The notes below the pieces were generated by a model. The model had not been told where the DNA came from. It was given only the letters and a program-made list of their open reading frames with translations, and ran no database searches. This document shows positions 10,787-22,236 of a DNA stretch of 64,000 nucleotides, piece after piece. Source of the stretch: Phyllostachys edulis (Eukaryota > Streptophyta > Magnoliopsida > Poales > Poaceae); contig CM070550.1 in assembly GCA_036346405.1 (NCBI GenBank), positions 10,264,115-10,328,114 on the forward strand, read 5' to 3'. The first letter of the stretch is position 1, and the number at the start of each line of letters is the position of its first letter. Position numbers and translations under genes: made by a program.

Positions 10787-13700
10787 TGTAAGACCCGGGA
10801 TTAACGTCCCAAATCCTCTGTGCATTTCTGAACTAGTCCCATGATCAGTAGCTAGTTCACACAGTTAAACAAATATGGTAACATCCATAAATCGCATAAC
10901 TTTATTAATAATCAGCGAGTTTGTTACAACGAGGGCTTACAAGCCAACAATAAAATAAACACAATGAAGAGCGAAGATGTAGTAGAGTCCGATTAATCGC
11001 CACGAGCAATCGGTAGGAAGCGGCCTAGTCGTCGAGATCCACACGGTGGCAAAGTCTTTCTCCTCTGAAATTTGTTTGCAATAAAGCAAGTTTGAGCACA
11101 ACTACTACAGTGCTCGCAAGTTACACCGTCAAATGTGAAATGACATGCATATATGAATATCTCAAAGGAAAGCTTAATATGGTTGAATTTGCATAAAACG
11201 ACATTTTACGTAAATACTTGTACTAAGTTCCAGCGGTTATTACATAACTAAAATTCATTTTCTAAATCAATTTTATAGTCGAGATAACATTCACACATGA
11301 ATGGTGAAGGATACCCTCCTATCACATGGCTTCTGCCCAATTCCCAATTTGATAAACCATTTGTGTCAAATCCATTTTCAAATCAAAACCAAAGTCTAAC
11401 TTTGAGTGGCTTTGCTAGCATGTCCATGACCGTGGACACGGCTATTGAATAGTTTTACACTCTGCGAGAGGTTGTACACTTTACCCACATGACACGAATT
11501 CTCTAGTTTGCTTGGCATCGTCGATACCACCGCCACTACCTTAGGTAAGGGTCTAGAAACGCGTGCAAGGCCTTTACATCGCCATTCCACCGATTTCCCT
11601 CGCTAAGGTTTAGCCCCTTTGGAATAGAAATCATGAGAGTTCCTAGCCCCTCTTGCGCGGTGGGAACAATAGTCATGAAAGACTTTGTCAAAAGAAATGG
11701 CCATGAAAGACCGCCACGTACAAAGCAGGATCAACCGCGATGGAACTTTACAAATTAATTAGCTGTGTCCCTACCCATACTCGGGACATGTGGTTGCACG
11801 GTGAGGCATAGCCCATTATAGGCATAGCAAAGGCAGCTCAAAGGCCGGTCCTCAATTGACTTGGGCGTCTTTCAATTTAAAAACCCCTGAGTTTTAATCT
11901 TAACCAGATTAAACCAGTGCATAAACCTGCACCCACCATTCATCCGTTTAAGCCCAAGTACAAACCATAATTTTATTTTATTTTTCTCAAATTCATTTAC
12001 AACAAAACTTCCATGACAAACCAATGCCATAGATTCTTAAACAATATTTGATTTTTGGTGAAAGTTTCCCAAATCAAACATTTTTGGGTCTAAGCATTGC
12101 TAAGCATAATCTTTCTCAAAATGTTCTAGTTCATACTATTGTATCAACTAGATTTTATCTAGGTGAGGTTAAATGTCCAAGACTTGTCAAAACGAGATCG
12201 ATATGTAAACCATCAATATTGTGATAATTTAATCTTTAGTAATCAATATCCTTTAGACCAATCTACACCATATAGGTCTATTTCTATGATTCAACTTCAA
12301 ATGATCCTATATTTAACTATACTCTAATTTTATAATCTGATATCCATCAATCCAATGATTATGTAATCCTATAATCAAATTTGTAGATAATCGATATCCA
12401 ATAACAATCTATCTCTAGAATCGATATCAATAATTCGATATCGACTATAGTGTCTATCTATCATCCAATCTTTATTAATCCAACATCAACAATTATCTAC
12501 TTCTAAAATCCTATATTCAATAATTGTTTATTTCTATAATCCAACCATAATAATCATGTTTTCTAATAATCCAACATCATTCAATCCGATAATCCAATAA
12601 TAATCTATGTCTATGATTGACATCTAATATCCAACAATCATACAACTCTAATAATCCCACATCCAACCATATTATATTTCTACAATTCATTTTCAATAAG
12701 CCAATATCAATAATTATCTATTTACGTAATTCAACATCCATTATCTATTAATAATCTTCCTCTAACTTCACCCTTCCATGCACAATCTTCTTTTATTATC
12801 TAAACTCCGACAAATTGTAACTCCAAGATATATTGCATTCGATAAATTCTCCATACCACCTCTCTTGACAATAATTGGACATACAAAGGCATTGGGAATA
12901 ACTATAAAGCTTAAAAGCGAGAATTTAAATTACTTGAATATAAATCGCATGCAATAATAATTTAAAACAGAATTTAAATAATTTTAAATACTGGGATTAA
13001 TATGTTCAAGAATGTAACTTGCCTTGCTTAATGGATTATTCTCAAGCGATGTTGAAATCCGATCGTCAAGTCGTTAAATCTATCTGTGAAAATAAGCCAA
13101 ATTCAAATAAAATTCAAATAAAAATCCAAAAATTATAACATAAATACTGGAAGTAGAGAATGAATTTAGATGAATTTAGGAGGAAGAATCGTTGGATTTG
13201 GAGTTAAATAAGAGGAGAACGAATTTGTTGAAGTTTAAATCTAAATTAAAAAAAAAGGTGTAAGTACTGTAGCTTGCATGGCACTGTTCATGCCATGAAC
13301 AGTACTAGACTTTAAACACAAGCACAACGCGTAGAGAAATGGCGGCGCTGGTGAAAGGAAAAGGAGAGGCGGCAGTGAAGCACAAAATGGAATCCGGGAG
13401 CGAGACGGACCTAATGGTGGTGGTCGCGTCATCGGCGGAGGTCCGGTCTTTGCGGTAGCGCAAAATAGTGTCGGATGAATAGTAGCACCGATGAGCACAG
13501 GGTGTTTCAGGGAAAAGGAAGGAGCATCGCGTGCGCGTTGAGGTGAAACCAACAGCGTAGATGATGTCGTCGGGAATCAATAACGGCACCGGAAGCAGCG
13601 ATAGAATGTGGTTGGGCCGTTTGCGGAAAATTTTCTGGTGGCGAGATTGAGGGCTGAATTCTAAGGATTTGTAGAAGAAGCCGAGGGCAGCGGCGGCGTA

Positions 13701-15375
13701 GTTGGCTCGGGAAATGAGTGACGAGGAGATAGAACGAAGGAGAGATGTGTTGGAAAAATCTTGAACATGCATGTGTAAAGCTCCAGCATGAATCATCTAG
13801 CAGGACACTGCTCATCCTTCTTCAAGCTACGAACAAGCATTTAGCTAGCTGCAGCCGCACAGAAAAGCCATGGCGCAAGCTTAATTCGGCTAACAGCACA
13901 ATGTGGCAGAGGTAGCATGCCCATTATATAGCCTCAACTGGGAGCTGAATAGTTGGGTAGGCACAGCCAAGTCGGTTCGGTTTTGGAAACGGAAGAGATA
14001 GTGGGTGCACTTGATGAACTGCACCATGAAGATGAGGCATTGTGGGGAAAGTTAATGGGGACTTAGTGCTCCAAATGAAATAGAGTTGAAAGCTTTAAAT
14101 GGGGAGAATTGAGAGGAGGATGTGCAGCCACCATTAATGGAGATGAAGCTTTGATCGGTTGCTCAGCAAGAGAAAGAAGGGAGAGGAAGGGGATAAAAGA
14201 AATTAAGAGGGCTACTAGTAATTAAGAAACAAATGGTTGGTTGGCAGCCATGCACTAGTGTTGGTGGGAGTTAAGCGTGCATGTATGTGTTAGATGTGCA
14301 CGTATGGTGATAGGATAGAGTTAATTAGCATTAGGAGTTAGTTGCATGTGAGATGCAACGTGCATGCACTCAGGGAATTAAGTTTGTGTTAATAGATTTA
14401 GCATGCACTTGCATGTGGCTACATGTGTGCGTGTGATCATGGTGCTTGCATGTAGGCATGCATGGGTGTGTTAGTGGTGCATGCTGTGGGCGAGAATAGG
14501 TAGTGCTGATTGCTGTTAGTGCGGACGCTTCGCTTCAGACAATTTGATTTTAATGCAGTGAGTGGGGAGTAAAGAGGAAATGAATGGTGGTCTGCCATTA
14601 ATGGCAGTTTTGGAGCTTAGGGCAGCAATGGCAGCCATGGGTTGGCAAGGAAGGAGAGGAAGGGCGGCGCGATCGCCGGGAAGGTGGTGCGGCGATGGGC
14701 TGCCGGCGGCGTGGTCGGGCTGTCGGTGGTGACCGGCGTGGGGTGGTGGCGGTGCTACCAGGAGGTGATCGGCCATGGCTGCTAACCACAGAAGAAACTG
14801 GTTCGGTTATTTGGAGAAGGAAGGAAGAAAGAAAGGATAAAAGAATAGAGAAGGATGTATATATTGATTAAGTACAAAAGGGCAAGTGGTAGCTCGTTGC
14901 ATTGTTAGCATGTTAACTGTGCGCTGGTGGAAGCATTCAGGGAGGGTGACCCTATGGGAAGATCATTTTTTTAATTTAATAATTTTCGAAATTAATTCAG
15001 ATTTAAGCAATAATTCAAATAACTTTTAGAACATAGTAAATAGAGTCCAAAATTCTAGAAAAATTCACAAAATTCCTAGAATTATTTTGGACTTAATGAA
15101 ATATTTTCAACTTAAAGTTGGCTTTTAATTTTGCAAATAAATTGTTTTAGCTTTATATTAATTAGGAAAAGCTTTTAAAATTCGGAAAATTCATAAATTA
15201 ATTTAAATTTTATTTTTCAACCTTAACTCAAATAAACTTCAAAAACTTTAATAGATTTTATTTTTGACTTTTAAAACTTCAGAAATAAAGAAATCAAACT
15301 CTTTCAAATTTTAGAAAATCAATAAAATAATAATTTTATTAATTTTAATTTAGTATGAGAACTTTGGGTGTTACA
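10787..15375 (-). mobile_element. Long solo-type LTR (gypsy-like, TGTAACACCC family)
   Basis: On the minus strand the element begins TGTAACACCCAAAG and ends CCCGGGTCTTACA. It has TG...CA ends and a perfect 5-bp duplication AAATC (10782-10786 and 15376-15380). It is 4589 bp long and contains no gag or pol, no primer site and no second internal copy of its own ends, so it fits a solo LTR left by LTR-LTR recombination. A large non-autonomous element is the alternative. Its 3' end region (10787-11700) is clearly homologous to the element entering at 63076. Such long LTRs occur in some grass Ty3/gypsy groups (Tat/Atlantys type), and that assignment is inference. GC-rich frames at 13300-13800 and 14516-14789 are not supported as genes. 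Confidence 0.75.
13283..13303. repeat. Perfect 10-bp stem palindrome inside the LTR
   Basis: ACTGTTCATG, one base, then CATGAACAGT. It could form a hairpin in the LTR transcript or be a protein site. Function unknown. Confidence 0.6.
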
Positions 15376-15380
15376 AAATC

Positions 15381-16870
15381 ACCGCATAAGCTCATTAACT
15401 CATCCCAAAAATCAAATATAGATAAAGCAAATTAGCATGGCAAAAGCTAAAGTTCTGACACTCATTGCAGGAAAAGACTAAGGACAGACCTGAATTGCTT
15501 ATTTCCTCTGTTATAACCATGAATCATGATGAGAAAAAGAAGAATAAATTAACAAACGAAGAACAAGCCACAAGGAACTCGTAATAGTGGTTTTCTATTT
15601 ACACATGAAGAAATAACCCAATGAACAACCCAAGAATCCCACTTATCTGATTTCCATAAGTTCAACATATCCTAAACTATAATTATGGAACATTTATATA
15701 GAACAACCCACGACATACGCACCTTCCTTTAAATTTTGTCTAATTACAGGATAGGAAACAGACACTATAGTCAAAATGAACACACAAAAAGCCCCTCTAT
15801 GCTTTCTCCACAAATGAACATAAGAAAAATCCCTTCCATCCTTTCTCCAAAACTCAACAAATGAAACTAACCTTCCCTGAAACTCTCACATAAGCACATA
15901 TAGCTATCTAGGACTACAAAAAAAGTAAATCCTAGTATGCCACTTTCCCTCCCACGGTATAACAGAAGTACACCGTAAATGGACATTTCGAAAGCAATAT
16001 AACAATACCTAACAGATCTCAGATAAACACATGCAACAAACCAAACAGATCAGAAGTGTTTCCACTTTTCAAACTTAGCCAAGAAGACAAGCGAGAGGCT
16101 CCACCGCGTATCCCAACCTAAAGGATCCACTCTGTTCTAGCCTGGTAGCTAAATTTACCACAATCATCCTTTCCCAACCCAGTAGGTAATTTACGGCAAC
16201 ATCCTTTCGTAAACTGGTTGCTAAATTGGTCCAAAAAGCAAATCTAACGCCAGGAACTCGCTTCACTTTCCCCCTACATTGAAATGCTGAAAGATCCATC
16301 CATCCTACATACTCCCGCCAAAGAAATCACATATCCCCCTTCCTCCCACAGTTCCGTGTTCCCTGATTCTCCTCCCCATCCAACAATAGCAACCCATTCC
16401 TCGGTTGCGATTGCAACATCCATGAAAATTTCGAGCACTCTGGCAGTTGCTACCAATTTAAACCATGAGAAAACGAACGGAGGAAAAACAACAATAACGA
16501 ACATAATGTACCTGCTCTCTAATCCAAAATAGGAAACGCTTGGCACAATTAGCATTTAGCACAAAATCTAAATAGGAAACCTAAAAACTCCTAAACCTGT
16601 CTAATACTACAATCGTAAATAGTTGAATCACAAATAATCGATAAGAGACCCCGAAAAATGAACCAAACAAACTCATCCGATTCCCACTACTGTTATCCCA
16701 AATCGGCAAAAGCACGCAGTTCTAATAAACTTCTAAGAACCCTAGCGGTGAGAACCCCAGGTGGTAGGTACCCTCCAACTCCATCACGCATCCAGTGAAT
16801 AACCCGTAAAGGAACAGCGAAACAACCGATAAATGGCGGGCATGGGGCGAAGACGGCGAGACGGGATGAC
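15381..16870. other. Unassigned sequence, probably intron of the captured GIP1-like fragment
   Basis: No convincing coding exon. Minus-strand frames at 16075-16299 and 16274-16555 have no recognised family. By position it lies between the GIP1-like exon and the SHMT fragment once the LTR is removed. Confidence 0.4.
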
Positions 16871-16985
16871 CTTGGGAGAGGAGGCGGCTGACCGCCTTGC
16901 CGGGGTCTATGCTGCACTCCCGCAGCGCTGCGTAGATCTCTGCCTCTAGGTAGTTCACGATCTCCTTCAGGCTCTGCACCAGCCA
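16871..16985 (-). pseudogene. GBF-interacting protein 1 N-terminal domain (DUF1296) exon fragment
   Basis: The minus strand reads VQSLKEIVNYLEAEIYAALR then ECSIDPGKAVSRLLSQ. This is the helical GIP1_N/DUF1296 module found at the N-terminus of plant GBF-interacting and related proteins. It ends at CAAG/GTCATC, where the family normally has an intron before the D-F-HEVK segment, so the donor is recognisable though weak. Upstream is a GC-rich leader. I found no downstream exon of the same protein in the window. With the SHMT and ABCA pieces on the same strand further along, it is best read as one captured fragment, though a truncated first exon of a resident gene is possible. Confidence 0.7.
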
Positions 16986-17290
16986 TGGTGGGTGGCGGTG
17001 GTGGTTGGGGGGTGGGGGGCTTGGGTCGTGTCCTCCTCTCGACGGTGTGAAGCGGGAGTGGCTGGCAGTGGAGGATGTTGGCATGGGGAGCCGGACACAC
17101 AGTGTGAAGCGGAAGAGTGGTTGGTGGCGGAGGGCGTTGGAGGAGAGCCTGCAAAGCACCGTTGCCATGGCCATGGTGGGTGGCGGTGGTGGTCGGGGGG
17201 TGGGGGCTTGGGGCGCATCCTCCTCTCGGCGGCGTGAAGTGGGAGAGTGGTTGGAGATGGAGGGCGTTGGTGTGGGGAGCCGGGTGTGGG
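16983..17290. repeat. Diverged tandem duplication, 188-bp period
   Basis: CCATGGTGGGTGGCGGTGGT begins at 16983 and again at 17171. The following ~120 bp (TCCTCCTCTCG..., GTGTGAAG/GCGTGAAG, GGAGCCGG) repeats in order with substitutions. The duplication falls in the leader of the GIP1-like exon and copies its ATG context. Confidence 0.75.
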
Positions 17291-17299
17291 CGTGGGGCG

Positions 17300-17940
17300 G
17301 TGGCCGCAGGCGTGGGGAAGGCCAGCGTGGGGGCGGAGGGCATGGGGGAGGATTGAGGCGTGATTGTGAGGAGGGCTAGGCTTGGGGCGTCATCTGGGAG
17401 AGGAGAGGCTTGGGGATGAAGGGAAGGTCTGAGATATCGTGGAGGCGAGGCATGGGGCGGCCGGGCGGCGGTGGGGCGAAGGGAGAGTGTCGGGCATGGG
17501 GACGGAGGAAGGGTCTTCAAGACGGCGAAGGAGAGGGCGGCAATGGGGCGTGGTGGCGGTGGCGGCGGCGTGGGGGGGGGGGCAGGCGTCAACAGGGGGA
17601 GGAGAGGCGTAGGGACGAAGGTGATGGGTCGTTAGCCAGCATGGGGACTGGGGGGTAGAGGGAAGCGAGAAGAGGCAGTGACAAGCACCACGCATAAAGC
17701 AAAAAAATCTAGCAGTCATGACCTGAGCCGCGCCGAATTGGATGGGGGAGAAGAAAAGTGGTAGCGTGGCCACCTGTGCTAGCACGAAAACTACGGCCCT
17801 TTACCCTGTAAGGATACAGTTGTTACGCGCGTGGATCAAATGGTCATCTTATTGGTGTGGTATCCCTAACTTGCAAGAAAGATTGAGTTTTTTTTTCTCG
17901 CTAAGGGCATGTATAATGGAATGACATCAATTGTTTATAA
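17300..17940. other. GC-rich low-complexity stretch, no gene supported
   Basis: Long open frames on both strands are Pro/Ala/His- or Gly/Arg-rich and reflect composition. Near 17800-17940 the sequence turns AT-rich and meets the hAT remnant. Confidence 0.5.
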
Positions 17941-17949
17941 CTCTTGCTG

Positions 17950-20260
17950 TGCTGGGCTAGGCTGGCCCGAGCCCATTTAGCCTGAAGGGTCGTTTTGGCC
18001 CATTTAGCCCATTAGGCCCGAAAAAATAAAAAAATCAGAAAAATGTGTAGAATTCATAAATATATATGAAAATTATAAAAAATGAGACGAGCATATTGAA
18101 AATGTAATAAAGTGCTTTATTAATGTTCAAATGGCTGCCTCGTTAAAACCTTTGCCAAGTAAAAACTCAACATGAGAAAACCTTAACAAAGAAAAAAGAG
18201 TACAACCTATAGCTCTACATACATCCTTGTTGTACGTGTCGTTGTCTAGGTTCAGATTTTTGAACACCTCCGACAACTCTGGATTTTCCATAGAGTGTTG
18301 TGTTTGTGAATCAGCTTGTTCCGAGTCCTTCACAGTTAGAAGTATCTCCACCATCTCACTTGTGAGACTTGTTCTTCTCTTCTCCAATATTCTTCCAGAA
18401 AGACTGAAAATGGACTCGGAGGAAACCGTCGAGACAGGAACAATTAACACATCATGTGCAAGTATGTATAGCACGTGATATGTTAACTTATGGGCTTGTC
18501 ACCATTGCAAAATTTCGAAGCCTTCTGAGTTGAAATCCACTGTATCGCTGTCTAGATAGGTGGATAGTTCCCCACTCCTTGGGATTCTTGGCTGAGCAGA
18601 CGACGCTGTAGAAGAAAAAGACCTAGACCTAGAGGAAGATCCACCGAAGATCTTCCCTACATATTTGTCTTGCTACTTGAGATGGGGGCTACTGGAGGTC
18701 GTTGCAAGCGGACTCTTTGAAACTTATTTTTATACCTTTGGTAAACCTCGTGTAACCGAGAATGAACTTCTGCAAAATAGTTAGCATAGTCTAGCCCTGT
18801 AGCATCACTAAGAAAATCAAGTACACTACCAAATGCTTCAATTTTAGCTCTAGGATCTAAAACAAATGCAAATGCATATAGGTAAGGGATTTCTCTTCAA
18901 TATTTATGGTATTAACTTTTCATAGCAACAATAGCCTCGCATAAAACTAAGTCATTTTCATACATTTTAATTGAGTAGCAATCTGTAAAATACTATACAC
19001 AATGATATGAGATATTGGATAGTAGAATTCCATCTTACCGGCATGTCCAAACCGAACTTTCTTGGACGTACACCCATCGCCCTGCAAAAGTTCTTATATG
19101 CTGCTATTCTTACGTTAGAATTATTCAGGAAAGAAATCGCATCACGAAAAGCTTTAATATACGGACTCAACCTCTTCAAACCACATTTGACTATAAGGTT
19201 AATAATATGACAAGTGCATCACTGATGTAGCAAGAAGGAATCAGCGTATGTACTCAACACTGAAGTAAGAATATCCATGGCCCTAGAGTTCGAAGCGGCA
19301 TTGTTTAAAGTAATTGAGAATATTTTCTCTGTAAGACCAAAGTCTTCCACGACTTTGATAATACAGTCCGCAATATTCTCACCCGTGTGTGCTACATCAA
19401 TTAATTTCAAACCTATAATTCTTTTCTCCATTATCCAGTCATCATTAACATAATGAGCAACTACACTAAGATACTTCTCCCTAGCCCGACCACTCCATAT
19501 GTCCGAGGTCAGGGCCACTGAAAATGTGCACATACTAAATTGTTCCTTTATTTTATTATGGCGCTCAATTTTAGTATTTTACTAGATCCCTAGTTGTTGT
19601 GTGTCTAGAAACAACAAAAATTTAGGATTATGCGTAATTCTAATGTAATTTTGGAAAGCAGTAGACTCCCCAAAGCCTAACGATAAATCCTCAAAAACAA
19701 TTAAACGACAGAGAGATTGACAGGCTACCTCAGGATCGTAGTCCCAGCTACGTACCATATCATCAAGATTGTACTGCAGCTGTGTTTGCCTCATCACCAA
19801 TTCCTATTTGGTCTTACATCTTGTAGCATGTCTAAGTAAGTGCCCCGTTCCACTTGTAGACCTTGCAGATAATTCATTGCGACAAATTTTGTAAATAGCA
19901 TATGGTACCTGATTTCCCTGTGCATCTTACTTGGTTGTCCTATCGATATTCTTTCACACTCCCGAATTGCTACCGAAAATTGAATTTTTCCAAAATTTTG
20001 CCAAATTATCTCACAACGAATTTGAATTTGCATAACAGAATTTAATAGAGAGATTGGGAAATGGATGGGTGCTTAATGAGGGGGGGGGGTATGGTGGCTA
20101 TTTATAGAAAAAGTTTTGGGATTTTTTGATTTTTTTTGCTATTTTTAAAGGTCCAAACAGTAAAAAAAGGTCAAAAAAGCCAATGGCCAGATTTCTCCCA
20201 GGCCGTGCCGTGCCAGGCACGGCCCACCGTGCCAGTGTGGCCCGTCTCCCACCTACCCGG
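17950..20260 (-). mobile_element. hAT transposon remnant
   Basis: The broken transposase is flanked by the GGCCCG-rich termini usual for grass hATs. On the left is a GCTGGGCTAGGCTGGCCCG segment at about 17957. On the right is GGCCGTGCCGTGCCAGGCAC at about 20201. I could not define terminal inverted repeats or an 8-bp duplication. Similar GTGTCGTGCCGAGCCGG sequence resumes at about 25780, so the right end may lie beyond the LTR inserted at 20809. Confidence 0.6.
18127..20033 (-). pseudogene. hAT transposase, broken
   Basis: Pieces on the minus strand follow hAT order. An N-terminal part is at 20033-19582 (ESTAFQNYIRITHNPKF). The RNase H-like catalytic region is at 19533-19219 (ALTSDIWSGRAREKYLSVVA, then SITLNNAASNSRAMDIL) and 19179-18967 (FGLDMPVRWNSTIQYL). 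A linker (EVHSRLHEVYQRYKNKF) lies near 18725-18775. The C-terminal dimerisation domain is at 18474-18127 (VPVSTVSSESIFSLSGRILE). In-frame stops occur near 18500 and frames shift between blocks. No BED zinc finger is visible at the N-terminus. Non-functional. Confidence 0.85.
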
Positions 20261-20803
20261 CTGCCCACGCCGCCCCTCCCCTATCCTCCCCTCTGCGCGT
20301 GCCCCTGCCCGCGTGCGATAGTGTGCCTGAGTGCGGCACTACCACACACCACTGCTGCCCTGACGCCCTCCACGGCTCCACGCCCTCGGGCTCGCCCGCT
20401 GCTAGTGGGCTCCCTCCACGCCAGCGCCGCCCCCTACCGGGCTCCTCCCTCCACATCGGCACTGCCCCTCCTCCTCCACGGCTCCACCTCCTTTCCTTCT
20501 CCTCCTCGTCCTCCTCACGGCTCCCTCCTTCCCGAGCCGGGTCCACCGCCTTCTCCTCCCTCCACACTGACGCTGCCCCCTCTCGGCCTCCTCCCTCCTT
20601 CCTCCACGCCGACGCCACCTCCTCCTTGCTCCTTCCCTCCCTCGTCGGCTCACCGTGCCACTCCTCCCTCCTTGGCTCCTTCCCGAGCCGGCCTCCTCCC
20701 TCCTTCCTCCACGCCACCCCTCTCCTCCTCCTCCTCCTCCTCCCTCACCCAAGGCTAGCCAGCCTTGCCGCTCCTCCTCCCTCCCTCCCAGTCCCTGTGC
20801 TTC
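20261..20803. other. GC-rich low-complexity stretch, no gene supported
   Basis: Runs of CTCC/GCC give long Pro/Ser-rich frames in several phases and on both strands. Nothing resembles a known domain. It is probably internal or terminal hAT sequence. Confidence 0.5.
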
Positions 20804-20808
20804 CTCTC

Positions 20809-22194
20809 TGTAACACCCCGATTTTTAGAATCGAGATGTTAATATTTAATTTGGTGATCTAATAAATATTAGACTATGTTTTAAAAATTTTCCCGCGTTT
20901 AATTAAAATATTGTTTTAAAAATCAAACCAAATTGTTTAAAAAGTTGCATAAAAAGTAAACGATATTAAATCAAATTGTTTGAAAGATTGCATTTAAATT
21001 AAATTCTTTTGATTTCTTGTTTTCGCGTGCATTTCAAAAATCATATCAAATCATTCATTCATATCATTGCCCCATCTCCGGTTCGACCGACCGCAGGCGA
21101 AACATCTACTTTACCCATCCTTTTGCTGCCATCTTTCCATCAGTCAAAACCTCCCTAACCCATCCCCATTTTTTCTCCACTGCCATTTCTCCAACCCATC
21201 CCCATTCCTCCTCACTGCTATTTATTTCACTGCCATCCCCATGCCATCTTCCCCTTTTTATTTACTTCACTGCCATTTCCCTTTCCCCTACTGTCATCTA
21301 CTCCCAACAGCAACAAAAACCCCTCCCTACTGCCCCCACCCCATTCACTCCCACTCCCTACCACCTTCCCCTTTTCTCTCCCCTACTCTGTCATTTCTTT
21401 TCTCCCCACCCAAACAGAATAAAGACTCCTCCCCCATTCTTCCCACCTTTGCCATTTCTTTCCCAAACTTGAACAAAGCTTCATGCCTCCTTCTCTCCTC
21501 CAAATCTCACACAAAAAAGAGGAACCAATGCCTACATGTCATACCATTGCATTCATCATCACATAAGCATTCCATTCATACAAGAGTTTTTCGCATGCAT
21601 GATCGTTTGAGTGATTTGGAGAAGAGGAAGGGGAAGAACATAGGGCACTGGACTTGGCGCGAGTTCAGCTGTGGCAATGAGCCATGCAGCGACGTGGTGT
21701 GCTCCAAAGTGCGACGAGGTGACCGGCGCCCAGTGCGCGACATTGATGCGGCCAACGGCTCCGTGCTGCGCGACGACACTGAGGCACAGTGCCTGCGGCG
21801 CCTGGCGCATGGCGCGGAGGCTTACGCGACGTCGGGCACAGCCGACGGTGTGGGGGCAGCTCCATGAGGCGTGACCCGGTGCAGCGGCTTGGAGGCGCTG
21901 CCGTGCATGCTACAACGCATCCATGCGGTGACGCTGTAGCAGCACGAAGACGAAGGCTCAGCGTAGGCTCGGCGGTCTTGCCCAATGGCTCGGGCAGCAA
22001 GAACACGACCCGGCGTGGCAAAGACGGCGCAAGCAATACCAAGGTCGGGTGACCAAGAGCAACAATGCGGTAGGTCGAGCGGCAAAGAAGACAATGACTC
22101 GATAGGGGCTAGCCCCGCTGGAAGGAGAGAAGAGAAGGAGCTCCTGGGGAGAAACTTTGGAAGTAGAATGGAGAAGAGAGAGAGAGAGAGAGAG

Positions 22195-22236
<42 letters not shown>

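Noticed and set aside
16693..17592. 299-codon minus-strand frame, Pro/His/Ala-rich
   Set aside because: Composition artefact of a tandemly duplicated GC-rich leader. The only recognised coding match in this region, the GIP1_N exon, reads in a different minus-strand frame at 16871-16985.
20126..20862. Pro/Ser-rich plus-strand frames of 187-210 codons
   Set aside because: CTCC-type low-complexity DNA, also open on the minus strand. No start context or domain.
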